Of a stretch of DNA of 64,000 nt, positions 35,586 to 48,385 are shown piece by piece. The notes under the pieces are model-generated. The model made no database searches, was not told where the DNA came from, and saw only the letters and a list, made by a program, of their open reading frames with translations. The position numbers were made by a program, and so were the translations under genes. Within the stretch, counting starts at the first letter, position 1, and each line of letters opens with the position of its first letter. Source of the DNA: Acanthaster planci (taxonomy: Eukaryota > Echinodermata > Asteroidea > Valvatida > Acanthasteridae); the NCBI RefSeq assembly GCF_001949145.1, contig NW_019091434.1, positions 373,353 to 437,352 of the forward strand, given 5' to 3'.

Positions 35586-36660
35586 TTGCCAATCCGGGTG
35601 TTTAATCCCGGACGGCGGGAGTGCGTAGTGAAGGAAGGGAGTATGGCAGGGCTCCTTACATTCGTGCATGAAGGCGACGTAGAGCAGCAGGAATGCTCGA
35701 AAGGAAAGCAGCCAGAGGAATTACCAGAGCATTTAAGGGACCGAGATGACAGGAGTTTCGAAGGGGTCGACCCAGAATTTCATACACAGATAACAGGACT
35801 GTTGGGTGACCACGAGGAAATCTTTTCAAGGAATAAGGACGACATAGGACACACCGACTTAGTGAAGCATAAAATAGAGACTGGGAACGCAAGACCAAGA
35901 CGAGAGAGACTACGGAGGCTCCCTGCAGCAGAGCAGGAGGAAATATACAAGCAAGTTCAGGACTTACTTAAAGAAGGGCAAATTGAACTTTCAAACAGCC
36001 CGTGGACCTCAAATGTGGTATTAGTAAGAAAAAATGATGGCACGAAGAGGCTGTGCGTAGATTTAAAAAAAAAAACGTAACGCCATGACCGTAGAAGACG
36101 CATTCCCTATCCCAAGAATTGTTGATTCTCTGGACGCTCTCACTGGATTATGCTGGTTTTAAACCCTAGACCTTACTTCGGGTTACTTGCAGGTGGCCCT
36201 TGGTGACGACGCGGAGAAGTCTGCTTTCGCTGCCAGGAGTGGACTGTATAACTGGCGCGTCATGCCCTTCGGCATGTTCAATGCGCCGTCAACGTTCGAA
36301 AAGGCTCATAGATAGAGAGAGTTCTCCTTGGCTTACACTGGGATATTCTTCTCGTCTACCTGGAAGACGTTATTGTGTTTGGAAGGACAGTTTCAGAGGA
36401 GATCAGCCACCTCAAGCTGCTTGTTTCAACGTCTAAGGGACGTATGGCTGGAATTGAAACTCAGAAAATTTTATGTGAACTTGTTAAGCAAAGGGTTCAT
36501 TAACTGGGTCATATCGTCTCGGCGGCTGGAGTCGAAACGGACCCTGAAAAGGTGCAGGTAGTAAGGGACTGGCCTACACCGGAATCAGCGAAGGAGGTTC
36601 GTAGTTTCTTAGGACTGGCGTCCTACTACAGGAGATTTATCCTGGGGTTTTCAACATTGT
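35586..36660 (+). pseudogene. Ty3/Gypsy reverse transcriptase remnant
   Basis: An open frame to 36080 carries the connecting region, then SPWTSNVVLVRKNDGTKRLC. In other frames follow a LDLTSGYLQVAL-type block (about 36165-36200), MPFGMFNAPSTFEK (about 36260-36305) and the active-site region (36357-36368). The first catalytic Asp of the YLDD motif is Glu there. [14 protein letters not shown] thumb block ends the domain near 36640. At least four frameshifts or stops occur. Confidence 0.85.
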
Positions 36661-36679
36661 GAGACCCTTGCATCGTCTG

Positions 36680-37110
36680 AGTGAAAGTCATGGACATTTG
36701 ATTGGTCTAGGGAATGCTTCGGGAACTCCAGGGTCGACTCGTCAGCTCACCGATCTTGACGTATCCAGACCCTGAGCTGGAATTCATTCTCGATACTAAT
36801 ACTACAGCGTCAGGAATCGGAGAGTATTATCACAGCTTAAGGATGGCCAAGAGCAAGTTGTGGCTTATGCCAGTAGGGTTATGAAGAAAGCTGAGCAGAG
36901 CTATAGCGTTACACGCAGGGAGCTGTTCGCACTTATCACTTTTCTGAGGCAGTTCAGGCCTTACATCTAATCGGACGACAAATCACAATAAGGACTGACC
37001 TTGGGGCCTTAAGATGGCCCCTTTAAGGACCCGACTGGGCAAACAGCGCGTTGGCTTCAGATCGTAGGAGAGTTTGACTTCAAGACAGTCCATCGGGCTG
37101 GTAGGTCACA
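36680..37110 (+). pseudogene. Ty3/Gypsy RNase H remnant
   Basis: YPDPELEFILDTNTTASGIG at about 36760-36815 aligns with the RNase H start of Ty3/Gypsy pol. Later blocks for re-used tyrosine/threonine motifs (SVTRRELFAL-like, about 36905-36940) are visible in another frame. The frame is broken. Confidence 0.7.
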
Positions 37111-37389
37111 TCAAAATGCTGTTAGCCTTTCACGTGGACCTTGCTCGCAGTGCAAAGGAGAGGAAGTTGTCCATATCGTAGATGTGGAGAAATCGGTGGA
37201 AAGAAGTGGGGCAACGGACACTTCATTCCAGAGCAAGTAGGTTCGGGCGGACTTACGCGTGGTGGGGATGCAGCCCCAAGTCAAAGAAGATTGGAGAGAG
37301 GAACAACTCAAGGATTATTCAAGCTATGGAAGAGTCAGGGACACCGCCGGATTTGGAGATTGTTTCTCCGAAATCAAAGGCTGCAAATA

Positions 37390-38815
37390 ATTATTGGCTG
37401 CAGTGGGACCAACTTGCAGTGAGACAAGATATTTTACAGCGTCGATGGGAGTCCAACGATGGAGGGAATGTGTATTCGCAGGTGTATCGTGGGGGGATAC
37501 TTCAAGAGTTGCACGCGGGAAGGACGAGTGGCCACCTGGGTACAAAAAGGGCACTGGAAAAGGTTCGCCTTCAATTCCATTGGTTAGGCCAGAGCCCAAG
37601 ATGGCAGATCCTTCGTGAGACGTTGCGACTTATGAAGCCAAAGGCGCCTCTACAACAATACTCAGTTACGGCATCTGTTGGGTGAGTGGCTATGGATATA
37701 GTTGGCCGTAACATCCAGTAGGAACCGATACATTCTTGTAATTGGGGATTATTTTTGCAAATGGTTTGAGGCATACCTCACTGTTGCTGTGCGGTTCATG
37801 GAGGAATTTGTATGTAGGTTTGGCGTTCTTAAAATGCTGCACACCGATCAAGGAAGAAACTTTTGAGTTAAGCTTATTTGCCGAAGTGTGCAAGATCCTT
37901 GCAATAGAAAAGACCCGAACAACGCCACAGTGACGGGGTTGGTGGGGCGCTTTAACCGGACGCTGGTGAACATTGTTTCCATCATGATGAAGGATTAGGG
38001 AAACAATAAGGGCTGGGATAAAGAGTTGCCTTTCGCAACAGTTACATTACCGTAGTATTGCACAAGAGTCAACGGGAGAAACTCCCAACATGATTATGTT
38101 AGGAGGGAGGAAGCCCTTCCTATTGATCTGCCTATGGAGCAACCATCTGCAGAGGAGGAGACACAGAACATTGACTACACTCAAGAGATGCGGTTAAGGA
38201 TGCAGCGTTCGCATGATAGAGCCGGCAAGTACATGGCGAGGAGTGCCAGAAGGCAAAAACGTAACTACGACAAGAAAGTATGTAAGGAAGAGTTCGTTGA
38301 TTTGAGGGCAAGTTCTGCTGTCTGCACAGCACAGATGGGAAGGTCCCTACCTGATTGTGGACAAACTGTCGGACGTAATCGTATACAACAAAAGAGTGTG
38401 AAAAAAAGAAAGTCGTCCTCACTGATCGACTTAAGCCCTATGAAGGAACACCAGTGGAGCCTTGGCGCCAGAAGCAGTAGAAAACAAGGAGCAGAAGATC
38501 AAGTTCCCAAAGAAATTCACTTGCAGGAAGTAAGAGAGTTGAACAAGACTGAAGAGGTACAGCAGGCCTTGCCTGGAGTAGAAACACATGAGTTAGAGGA
38601 ACTTCCTCAGGTAGAGGAGACAGCAGGGGGAGGTGAAGTGACGGGGAGCAGGGAGTCGCTTCAAGGGGATGTGACCCAGGAGGCACAGGTGGATCAGTTA
38701 CATCCGCCAGAACCTCCTAGTAGTGAAACAGAACCGGCTCCGACAGTGCAAAGCCCACCGTGGGCAAAAAGGAACCTGATGCGCCCGCGACGGCTGCCGC
38801 AGCGATATCGTTAAT
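37390..38815 (+). pseudogene. Ty3/Gypsy integrase remnant and basic pol tail
   Basis: The zinc-binding part starts with ELHAGRTSGHLGTKRALEKV at about 37507-37570. The core shows LHTDQGRNFE-like sequence near 37835-37870. Later there is ETPNMIMLGG at about 38078-38105 and a YTQEMRLRMQRSHDRAGKYM block at 38177-38236. The frame 38134-38814 ends in a basic RPRRLPQRYR tail. Multiple stops lie in the core. Confidence 0.8.
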
Positions 38816-38930
38816 CTTGGGGATTGGGACGAGATTAACAAAATAGAAGTAGTACAGGAAATTGAAGGAGTTGAATCAAGTGTCAAGGAGAATTACATAA
38901 GCGTTTATTTTTTGTTTCTTCTTTTTGCAG

Positions 38931-39480
38931 CTGAAAAGACAGCTGCACGATAAAGAGGGTAAATGGAGTCGACCCACGGACTGGAATACAGTGAGAGCTC
39001 TAAAGTGCGGAGAATGTGGAGACACTTTCGTAAACAAGATGAGGTTTTGGGCGAGCCATGGAGCTAAGGGGCAGATTCAGTTCTATTGCCTGAAGTGTGA
39101 GCGGAGCTACACTAAAGGATGACTTAAGGGTGCACTACAAAACCCATCCATCCATTATCTCTGGACGACTTGCCAAAGATCTGCTCTGCAACTCAAGAGG
39201 AACAAAGACGTGGGAAGACTGCAGGGAGTAAGCAGGCTGATAAGGAACGACGGCAGGACCACCCAGAGGAGTGCCGGGTGCCGGAAACGACAGAGGACCC
39301 TGGGAAGTCAAAGCCGAAACAACCGGAGGTGGTAGAAGGGTCTGAAACGGGGAACGGGGAGACGTCGACAGAGGCTGCCAGGGAGCGGTCCGAACCCTCA
39401 ACTCCTGAAAGGTTGGAGACACAGGATGTGGCACAGTTGCCTCTTTCCCCGGGCTCGATGTCTTTGGTTAATTGATGCCT
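38931..39480 (+). pseudogene. Zinc-finger ORF downstream of Ty3/Gypsy pol (element on plus strand)
   Basis: A strong acceptor, tgtttcttctttttgcag, ends at 38930, about 115 bp after the pol stop. The frame opens at once and runs to 39122. Finger 1 reads CGEC, 13 residues, then His. Finger 2 starts CLKCERSY and continues in the next frame as LRVHYKTH, giving a classical second finger split by a small indel at about 39117. An acidic/basic Glu-Lys-rich tail follows to 39475 in a third frame. The Ty3/Gypsy element on the minus strand has the same arrangement at 56640-56966. A captured or lineage-specific spliced accessory gene is the best reading. Confidence 0.55.
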
Positions 39481-39532
39481 GAGCCAACAGCTGCAGTCCT
39501 CTGAACCCTGATCTGGCGGAAAACTGAAGGGA

Positions 39533-39766
39533 ATGATGATGAACGAGGGGCAAGTCGTGAAGTACCCATCAGCAACCCCGACTTTAATAGAAGTAATGGT
39601 GTCTGGAAACGTCCGTCGTGTCAAGGAGGTCCATGCCACATTAAAATTCCAGAATGGTGTAGAAGTCTCCGAAGAAGTCAGCGAGAGAACCTACAATGTC
39701 AACTTCACTGCAGGTTTCGTGGTCCAGTGGCAACCATCGAGAGTGATTCATCTTGTGTATCAATAA
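39533..39766 (+). CDS. Unrecognised 77-codon frame at the 3' end of the Ty3/Gypsy element
   Basis: The frame is open with beta-strand-like alternation (VMVSGNVRRVKEVHATLKF). I do not recognise a family. It may be a further exon of the accessory gene, or chance. Confidence 0.25.
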   Translation: MMMNEGQVVKYPSATPTLIEVMVSGNVRRVKEVHATLKFQNGVEVSEEVSERTYNVNFTAGFVVQWQPSRVIHLVYQ

Positions 39767-39769
39767 CCT

Positions 39770-42630
39770 TGAGAACTGTACCTTAAGCTTTGTCTGCATG
39801 GCCTTGAGAGTGAGGCGCCGTTTTATATTATTTACAACGAATGCTTAAAGTTACCGGAACCATTTTGTGACACTTAGCTGTCATAGCTGTATTTTTGTAT
39901 TAAAGATACATGTCAAGTAAATCTTTTGACATGTTTGTAAAGAAAAAAAAGATGTTATCTGTAAGTTATTTTTGTATTAAGTGACTACAAGACTTTTACT
40001 TTAAGTTGAGTTCTTTGTCATTACCTTATGTTTGACTTAAGTAAACGAGGTTAAAGTGTTCATCCTCCACCTTGAGTTGTTATCTTAATTAAGAGGATTT
40101 GCAGTTTTATCAAGGGATCAAGCACATCTTTTCCTTTTTAAGTTATTAGTATCAGTACGGCCTGAACTTAACTTGAAAGAATCCATGATATGAATTTTGC
40201 TCAGAATCACTTTTTGTGTATCTCTGTACTCTTCTTAAATTTAGAAAGACTGTTTGACATTTTTCTTGAGATACGTGAACTGAAAAGTGCACTTTTTAAA
40301 TATTTCAAATTGACTAAGAATTTCTGGACAAGGGAAGGCGCCTTTCCTTTGATGTAAATCAAGGAAGGCGTGGTTCAGTTTGCATGTTTTCATGTTCAAA
40401 TCGTGAACTCCAAATTTGCTCTCTGAGAACATTTCTGTGAAAAGGTTGCTTACTTGCTTATTGCCATATATTACTCAACAATAAATTGCCAAAGGAAATG
40501 AAATCTACGATCATAGCAGTATTTTTAAAAAAATCTAGACATTTCTGTGCACAAATTAGTGCAATATTGAGGCTTGGTGCCTTGGATGACATATAAGTTT
40601 TTTCATGAATGTGCAAATATTATTAGCATAAAACCAAAAAAGCTCCAAAATATGGCAAAACAAAACTTTTAAATCAGGTCAAGGGTGCAGTCCACTTATT
40701 CAAGTGAGAATTTCTGGCCAGAGCATTAAAAGTGCCCCCACATAACCTTTTAAATAGGAGATTGTTTGGTCCCCAAAATGGTGAGATTGTATAAATCGTT
40801 GGCGGGATCATATGATAGCAGAATGGCTATAAAACTACGGTTGAAAATGGTCCTAAGTGCCCGAGAAAGTTGAGGGTTGGCACTTGAAAAATGGCTGCAA
40901 TCGGGCTTCGGAAAAATCACTTTTCGGGGGTGATTTTGTTTTGTAGGAATAATTAAAAATGTAATTGATCAACCCACAAAAATTGGAAAGAAATTGAAAG
41001 ATTAAGGACCAGACAATAATTTCATTTGTGTTCCTGAAATTTCGTGGATGTTGGTATACATGTTATTGGGCCCTGAACAGTGCTGATTTTACACTGTTTT
41101 CAATGGGGATTGAATTAGTGGACTGCGCCCGTCAATAAAATCCCAGAAATACAATTTCAAGGGTTTTAGTCAAATTTCGTAAAATATTTTCATGGCCCCT
41201 TTAAGGGTGAGGCTGTGCAGCGTAAAAGCGTGCTTGCAGGAGTTAGCAGCACTGTACTAGTGGCTGTTTACGCAGCGCCCCCAGTCGGCAGACTGTGTGA
41301 GCGCGGGGAGAGATGATCGCGGTCCGTCGTCGAGTAAAGACACGTACGTGCTCTGCGTCTAAAGCGAACGCGGACGAACCGCACGTTCATCATGTACGCA
41401 TGTGAGTGCTGAACTATGTGTACTCGTACTAAAGGAACATACTGTACATGTAGTAGGAACGATAGGGGATCATACATGTAAGCTGGGGACGCACTGGGGA
41501 CCTGTTGGTTATATTCCCCGGGGTCTTTGTGTGGGCTGGGGATCCAGGAATATGGGAATAATGTGTAAACTTAAAACATATCTTCCACAAACATTTCATT
41601 AACTTTGTATAATACTCTGATTCTGCCGTACTTATCATATGAAATGCCAGCCTGGGGCAGCTGTGGCACTAGCCTTTGCAATAGAGAGATATACATTATC
41701 AATTCTGCCTCTCTTTTCAAGAGCACAGCGATCCAGTCTATTTTATCATTGTAAAGCATTGAAAGTCAGTGATATTTAGAATTCCCAGCTCGGTACCCAA
41801 ATGCACAGTACCTGTGATAAGTTCAGTGTGCATAAAAAAATGACAAACTCCATTGCCATTTTACAATACAAAACAGTTCAGCAAATTTTATCATTCTTCT
41901 GTACCCACCAAACTTTCAATTAAAAGAGTAAGGCATGAGGATCCCAAGTTGTGGAACTCACTTGATCTATCAAGTCTCAACTGGTGAACATAATGAGTTT
42001 CACTTTACAGATTCCTACACTGAATTGTATTGTGTCTTACCTTAGCAACCTAACCTTAGAACATCTATTGTTTCAAATATTTTGTTTGAGTTGAGTTCAT
42101 TGTAGTACTGAATTGTTATTTAGTGGTGTATTTAAGTATCGGTGCAGAAAGGGCGCAACATTTTGACCATGAATTCAGATGATAAATATGTAGATGTATC
42201 GTTAGCTCTAACTTACATGTAGGCGAATTGAACTCCTTTTAATTTAAGTAGATTGTCTTATGTTAACTGATTTTAATGAGCTGATTTTTTAAATAAACCA
42301 AACGATAATCTTAAACTGCTTTTAAATTCGTGATAAATGAATGATAATGGTGATGCTTTGCAATATTCAAACTAGTTAACCTTTAATGAGAGTTTGAAAA
42401 AAATACAATCTTTATCGGTACCCTTGACACTGAGGCCACGGTCAAACTGATGAGCTGGTCTGCATGACATGCATGCCTTTTTGCTGTTGTGAACAAGAAT
42501 TTTTTGTTCTCCCCCTCCGAAAAAAGGACCTCAAAATTTACGACATGGATGCCTATAATGAATGGAGGGTTGAACAACACCCTACATTGATTGTGCATTG
42601 ACCGTTTGAAACACACCTGATTATGAGGCC
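39770..42630. other. AT-rich stretch, no gene recognised
   Basis: It holds a dispersed repeat at about 40680-41200 (see separate entry). A GC-richer patch at about 41210-41420 has short open frames without motifs. No splice-supported exon was found. Confidence 0.5.
40680..41200 (+). repeat. Dispersed repeat, copy A
   Basis: The order of blocks is attcaagt, aaaagtgcccc, a gattgttt block, aaaatggctgcaa, ggaataattaaaa and an attagtg end. It repeats in the same orientation at about 49215-49690 with moderate divergence. No coding capacity. The family is unknown. Confidence 0.65.
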
Positions 42631-43070
42631 ATGATATCGGAACACTCCCTGGTTTAAGTAGACTTTGACATACACATACAGTGTATATTTTCCTTGGGTT
42701 TATACTCACTGAAATATTGTGGTCTTCGTATTGAATTTTCCAGCTTGTCCTGGAAAATTGGGGCGCTTTCCTGTGATGAAAATTGGGGCGCTGTTATTGT
42801 GATGAAAATTGGGGCGCGGTTACTGTGATGACAATTGGGGTGCTGTTATTGTGATGAAAATTGGGGCGCGGTTACTGTGATGAAAATTGGGGCACTGTTA
42901 CTGTGATTAAAATTGGGGCGCTGTTTCTATGATGAAAATTGGGGCGCGGTTACTGTGATGAAAATTGGGGCGCTGTTACTGTGATGAAAATTAGGGCGCG
43001 GTTACTGTGATGGGAATTGGGGCGCTGTTACTGTGATGTGTTTGAGGAAATTGCATGGGGGAAGTGGTTC
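42630..43070. repeat. Relic of MS4A-like gene intron, expanded by a 26-bp minisatellite
   Basis: The left flank (atatcggaacactccctggt, then ttccagcttgtcc) and the right flank (tttgaggaaat) match gene 2 intron sequence at about 24000-24130. Between the flanks lie 11 units of a 26-bp repeat (42754-43038; the first is 25 bp). Gene 2 has one unit-length piece there. No exon accompanies it. Confidence 0.7.
42754..43038. repeat. 26-bp minisatellite, 11 units
   Basis: The unit is aaaattggggcgctgttact plus gtgatg. Units alternate between ctgtt and cggtt variants, with one break in the alternation between units 6 and 7. This indicates growth as 52-bp dimers. Confidence 0.95.
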
Positions 43071-46000
43071 TGCTCAAATTGAGAAAAGAAATAATTGCCT
43101 TTGCAAAATACAGTTTTTAGGAGCTGAAAACTACAGCTTTTTGAAAACGATACAAATTAATAAGGATTCAATAAGGATTCTTTAACAGATGATAAAGATC
43201 TATTTTTCACCCAGATACAAGACGTGGACACTCTACCGATCATTCATCACAATATCCAAATTTATTCAATGTTTTCTGGTGCATGAGATGAACGTGGAGT
43301 GACATAATACTTGATCCGATGATAATAGAAATTTTATCAGCATGAGAGATTTTTTTACTCCAAACCGTGCACGATTAGGTTGCAGACATCTATCGACAGC
43401 TTGTCCAGTGAAACACAAGTGCATGACCATGATGTACGTGGTTCCTATGGGGTACTATTTCTGTCGCTCTATATAGCCTCTCTCTGGGCACCGCAACAAC
43501 ATGACGCGACTGCACAATGGCTTCGGTTGTGCCGTTACGTTGCACTGTCGCTTTTTTGCCATTATTTTTTTACACATACCATGCGTCGTATATATCATCA
43601 TGCCGTCGCGTCGTGCTGTCTTATGTCCTTTGCATGTTGCATTTTTTCTGCCAGAACGTCGCTGCTTCTGTTGCCCATTGCATCGCACCATTGTGCATCA
43701 CGTCATATGTTGTGTCATGCATCACATCGCTTATTATGTCGCCTGAAGCACGACGCAACGCACAACATGGCACACGACGCATCTTGTGCTGATTCTGTTT
43801 GCCTCTATTGTGTCTATAGAGGGTGCTTTCACTGTTTCTTTCCATTCCATCCCCGTGCTTGCATATAGTACATGGTCGCGGTAGCAGGCCTTGTTTGATT
43901 CTTTTGTTGTTCTTTATCATACATTCTTTCTAATTTTTTTCCACTAACAATGAGTCATTCAAGAAAAAGTTTGTTTTTTGTTTTTTTAAATCAAATGTAA
44001 TTAGAAAGTGCATTATGTCAAACTGTCAGAGTCACCATAGTTGTCTGTATAACCTTGCCTTGGTTGTTTGTGTTCCTGTCATGAACATATCAAGTAGAGG
44101 ATGTTTCTGAATACCAACTGAGCCAGGGAAGATGGATTACAGTCTGCTGAAACATACATGTATGCTACCTTGCCATGTGGATAATATCCTCAGTGCTTTG
44201 TTTGCAAAACTTTGTTGTAGTCATAAATTAGGAGCAATTGAATGATGACTTGCTTCTCTGTTTTTGAATGTCTGGCCTCCTTTTCAAGTTCAGACAGCCT
44301 TACTGGTAGTGTCACCATGGCCGTGTGGCCAGGCCAAGTCAAGGGAAATTGCTGACTTTGTTAGCATGACCATGCATCATACATGTACATGTAGATCCAA
44401 GGATGAATGGACACCAGCTTCAATATGAAAGATTGAGCATGTCAGTCTTTTTCAAATGTATTGATCCAATATCGTGCAATAATCGTAACTCGGTAATCTT
44501 AGAACTGGAAAATACTGAAGAATAGGTAAAAATGCTTGATAGAATGCTACTGTAGAGTGAAAAAAAATAACAGTTGCAGCAAGATTTCTTGTAGACGACA
44601 TTATTTATAAGGCACAAACAGTTGCAATTCTAGCAACACCAAAACCTTTGTAATGGGGTACAAAAATAAGTGCATTAAAATATGCATTAAACAATCACAC
44701 AAAACAGAAAAACTTGATTACAGAAATGCTTCCATTCCAGTGACAAATCATAGCTTAGCTTTCATTTGGATGGGCGGGTCAGGAAAACAAAAGGAAAAGA
44801 TAGGAACTGTGTTGTGATTGGTCAAGCTACATCTATCACACCTCTGAGCTATTGAGAGAGTACTTGCTGCTGATTTTCTGTAGTGTGGATGGGCAAAAAT
44901 GCTCATGAATTTCTCCATTTTAATGAGGATGTAAGGATATAAGGTGAATAAACCTCCCCATCTGACATCAAACTTCATCAAGAAGGCATGTATGAAATTT
45001 GGTTGCACAAACAGCTGTAATGGAAGGGTAAGTTGGCACAATCAAAACAGCCAGAATGTGTTTATGGGAGTTTATACATGGCTGTCTGTGGGGTTTGTAC
45101 AAACCTTACAGTTCTGGAAGTATAATCTTCGGCCTTACATACTAGGAGAAATAACTGTTAGTTGCTTTGCAATGATTGAAGCAGGCTCATTTACAATCTT
45201 TGTTCCCTGTGAGCCGCTAATGTGACTTCACACACCCAGGTGGTTCTCACCCAGACCCGTTCTCACCCTTGTGGCGTCGTGGCCACTCTAAAATTAGGGA
45301 AGGCAAAAAACCTGACGAAAGTTGACTTCCGATGCTATAAGGTCGATGCTGACACTGAAAGATACATGTACATACACATTGTAAAATACTAACCAGGTGC
45401 TGCATTGTCCACGTGCCCTTTGCGATGAGAACAAGACATCACATACCCCGTTCTGAAAATGAGGGACTCTCCATTTTCATATTTTGACCACAGGCTATGG
45501 CAATATTTGAATTGCCGCCCAAGTGAATTTTGTTTTTTTTTGTTTTTAGACGTGGATCTCTGTTTGGGGTAGGTCATTCATCGCTGTCTGGCTGTTGTGA
45601 ATAGAGGGCAATATTGCAACATGGTCTGGTTCCCAGACCTTCCTGCAAGGTTGGTCAGCTTAGGTGACACACGGTGCATGCATAGAACGAAGTGGCATCA
45701 CATAGCGTCACTTTCCTTAAACCAGTAGATAGACTACCAATTCCTAAATTTGAGGAGCTCCCTATGTGAACCTGCTGAAAGTTATCAGTGATGCCCAAGT
45801 TGTACAAGGTATGAGGCCCATATCAAATGTCGTACTTCTGCCTTGTCCAACTGAAATACTTTTGAAAATCTTCAATGAATTGTAGCAAAAGCGCAACGTT
45901 TGACAAAAGTTTTGGGTATGACCCTGCCATGCACGTGTATACTACACGACAGCCTCTGATATGCTACACGGCAGCAACATGTCACGCTATTGTCATGCCC

Positions 46001-46250
46001 AATGAAGAGAAATTTGCACTTCGGCTTTGGAGCAGCAGGCATAGCAACATACTCAAAGATGAAAATTTTATAAACACAAATAAATATACAAACATGACAA
46101 GGGGAGCAGCGGTGTTGGTTTAATCAAAAGCGAGAACGTCATCTGATTTTGCGGTTGCTGGAAAAATGAAATAAAAAGGCACGGTGACAATTCTTTTTGT
46201 GTGTGCATACTTCCAGAACTGTTCGGAATGAACCTTCATTTTCAATCTAC
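43071..46250. other. No gene recognised
   Basis: Open frames at 43380-43868 come from a patch rich in cat and cgt words and show no domain. The rest is AT-rich. Confidence 0.5.
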
Positions 46251-46261
46251 ACAGACTAGGT

Positions 46262-46385
46262 TTGTCTTATTTAAATCAATTTGATTTAAATCATCGATTT
46301 AAATGGCGATTTAAATCGACAAGTTTTTTTGAAAAATCATGGATTGAAATTGACATATTTAATCTTTTGTGTAAAAAAGGCAACA
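46262..46385. repeat. GATTTAAATC palindrome cluster, left
   Basis: Several copies of the self-complementary word gatttaaatc and near matches lie within about 120 bp. A similar cluster lies at 48165-48385. The two could be the ends of one 2.1-kb element. Confidence 0.55.
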
Positions 46386-48164
46386 ATGTTTCAATTTTTG
46401 AATTTTTTTACTGATTGGAAATGTTTGCAGGTTTTGCACATTTTAAACAGCAAATCCCCCCTCTGTGAGCCTTCCAGTTCCTAATGTTGAAGAAGTATGA
46501 ATGCATATGTGTTGCACAAAATCTGGGTTGGCAAGATTTTTATGTTCAATTGTGTCCGCTTTATTCGATTTATATCAGCTTTTTGGATTCAGTAAGTGCA
46601 TTTGATGTGAAGGATTTATAATTATGAGTTAATTTTACTTCATTTAAATTGCCCACTTCAGAGCTTAACCATAGAGAGGAAAGACACAGAAGGAACTAGA
46701 ACTCTGGCACTTCAAAGTGCTCAATAAGCATCGCTGCCCAGTCAGACAAACAATAGTAAACATTCCAATAATGCATGATTACTGCCTGCAGCTTTAGCCT
46801 GACAAGTGGGCCCAGTAATGTCCTGGCAATATTGTGTGTATTTTGTTTGCAATTAACTATCTTCGTGACCAGGAAGTAGAAAGCAAAAATTCTCTAACAA
46901 CATTAGATCTACTTTTGCCATTGTGAATAAACTTTGTACTTTGATACGCTGTTCCATTACCCATGCAATGTTTGTAATTTTATTTTGTCTCTCCAGAACA
47001 TCAGTTTTCAAAGTCTTTGTACAAATTTGGCTAAGGCCAACTACATGTACATGTTGACCACTACTGGACAGTTAAGTTCATAACAAACAAAATGCGCTAT
47101 TTCATCACAAAGAACTACATGTAGTGCTCAAGCCATCTCATGAAATACCTTTTTGTATAAATTCCATAATAAAAATGATTCAAATAAAACACAATACCTT
47201 ATAAACAACTTGGCTATTCATTCTCAAAATAACTCCGAAAGAAAGCGTTTGATGAGGGCAATGGCTGCACCTGAACACTAAGGGCACACAGCCTAATACA
47301 AGCAACTGCACAAGTATTACATTTGATATTGTTTTCCAGTCATACCAAGCACCATCGATGGCATGAATATTCAACTTCCTATACTGCAGTGTACAATGTT
47401 TTAAGGATGGAGATTACCAGTGAAAAATTGCTGCGATGATCATAGGGTACAAAGGAGGCTTATGGTTGTGAAATGGGTGGTGCATAGCAAGCATTCACGG
47501 CACTCTGGCTATGGACGTACCAGACATGCCCAAAATTAAGTGGTAATTGGCCAGATGTTAACGTTATAGCCCGGGCAGTTCAAACTCCTTTTGTGTCTTT
47601 CCTTCATGGTTAAAAATGGTAAGGTGTATGGACATCAACCTATACATCTCTACAATTATACATACATGTATTAATTGAAATTAGAAATGGTCATTATAGT
47701 GTTTCTGCCTACTGCTCACGTTTGGAGGCAGTAAAGTTAAAGACCACTACAAGTGTAACTAAAACTACTAAATTCAAAAGGGATTTTTAATCAAGCCTAT
47801 TGACGTCATTGCTCTATGGAGCTTCATCACCAACAAAAATTCTTTTTGCACATAGAGCAAGGTAAAATACCAGCATTTGGTACAGTACATGTTTATGTAG
47901 CATGCAAAATAAATGCATGCACCTGTTGGTCGTGGCATGTTTCTCACTCATTAGTTATTTGATGTATGTATAAGTACCCTAGTAAATTCTTGTGAACTCT
48001 ACTTTGTCAAAACTTACAGTGTCGAGTTCGGTTTAAAACCAGGTGTGCACTTTATCCCTGGTATATGTGCATGTACTTGTCTGTGAAGGAAGTGTCTTCG
48101 ATGCGGGGAACATGTACTGGTAGGTATTATTCTGCATGCATCACCAAGGCTAAGATATGGTGGT

Positions 48165-48385
48165 TTGTGAATTTAATCAAATTACTAATTGATTTAAATT
48201 TCTTAATTTAAATCCAACTTTGTTTAATTTTGTCACAAAACAAATCAATAAAAGAAAACTGTTGCACATGCAGCTAATTTGCTTGCTTTTGAATAGACAT
48301 TTGAGCCAACTTGTCTGAAATTTGTATACAATAATCAGATTTAAATCAAAAATCTGATTTAAATTTTAAAAATCCAGTTTTTAAA
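48165..48385. repeat. GATTTAAATC palindrome cluster, right
   Basis: Repeated gatttaaat and atttaaatc words end in aaaatccagtttttaaaaat. It is paired by composition with the cluster at 46262-46385. Confidence 0.55.

Larger units (their letters stand above)
34100..39770 (+). mobile_element. Degenerate Ty3/Gypsy retroelement with downstream zinc-finger ORF
   Basis: Gag, protease, reverse transcriptase, RNase H, integrase and a further zinc-finger frame lie in that order on the plus strand, over about 5.7 kb. Many stops and frameshifts show the copy is dead. I could not identify flanking LTRs by eye. The left boundary is set after the minisatellite and the right boundary after the last open frame. 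Confidence 0.8.

Noticed and set aside
43380-43868. 162-codon open frame with hydrophobic Cys/His-rich peptide
   Set aside because: Composition follows a patch of repeated cat/cgt words that is open in several frames on both strands. No domain was seen.
44944-45225. 93-codon open frame
   Set aside because: No recognisable domain, no splice support and ordinary AT-rich surroundings.
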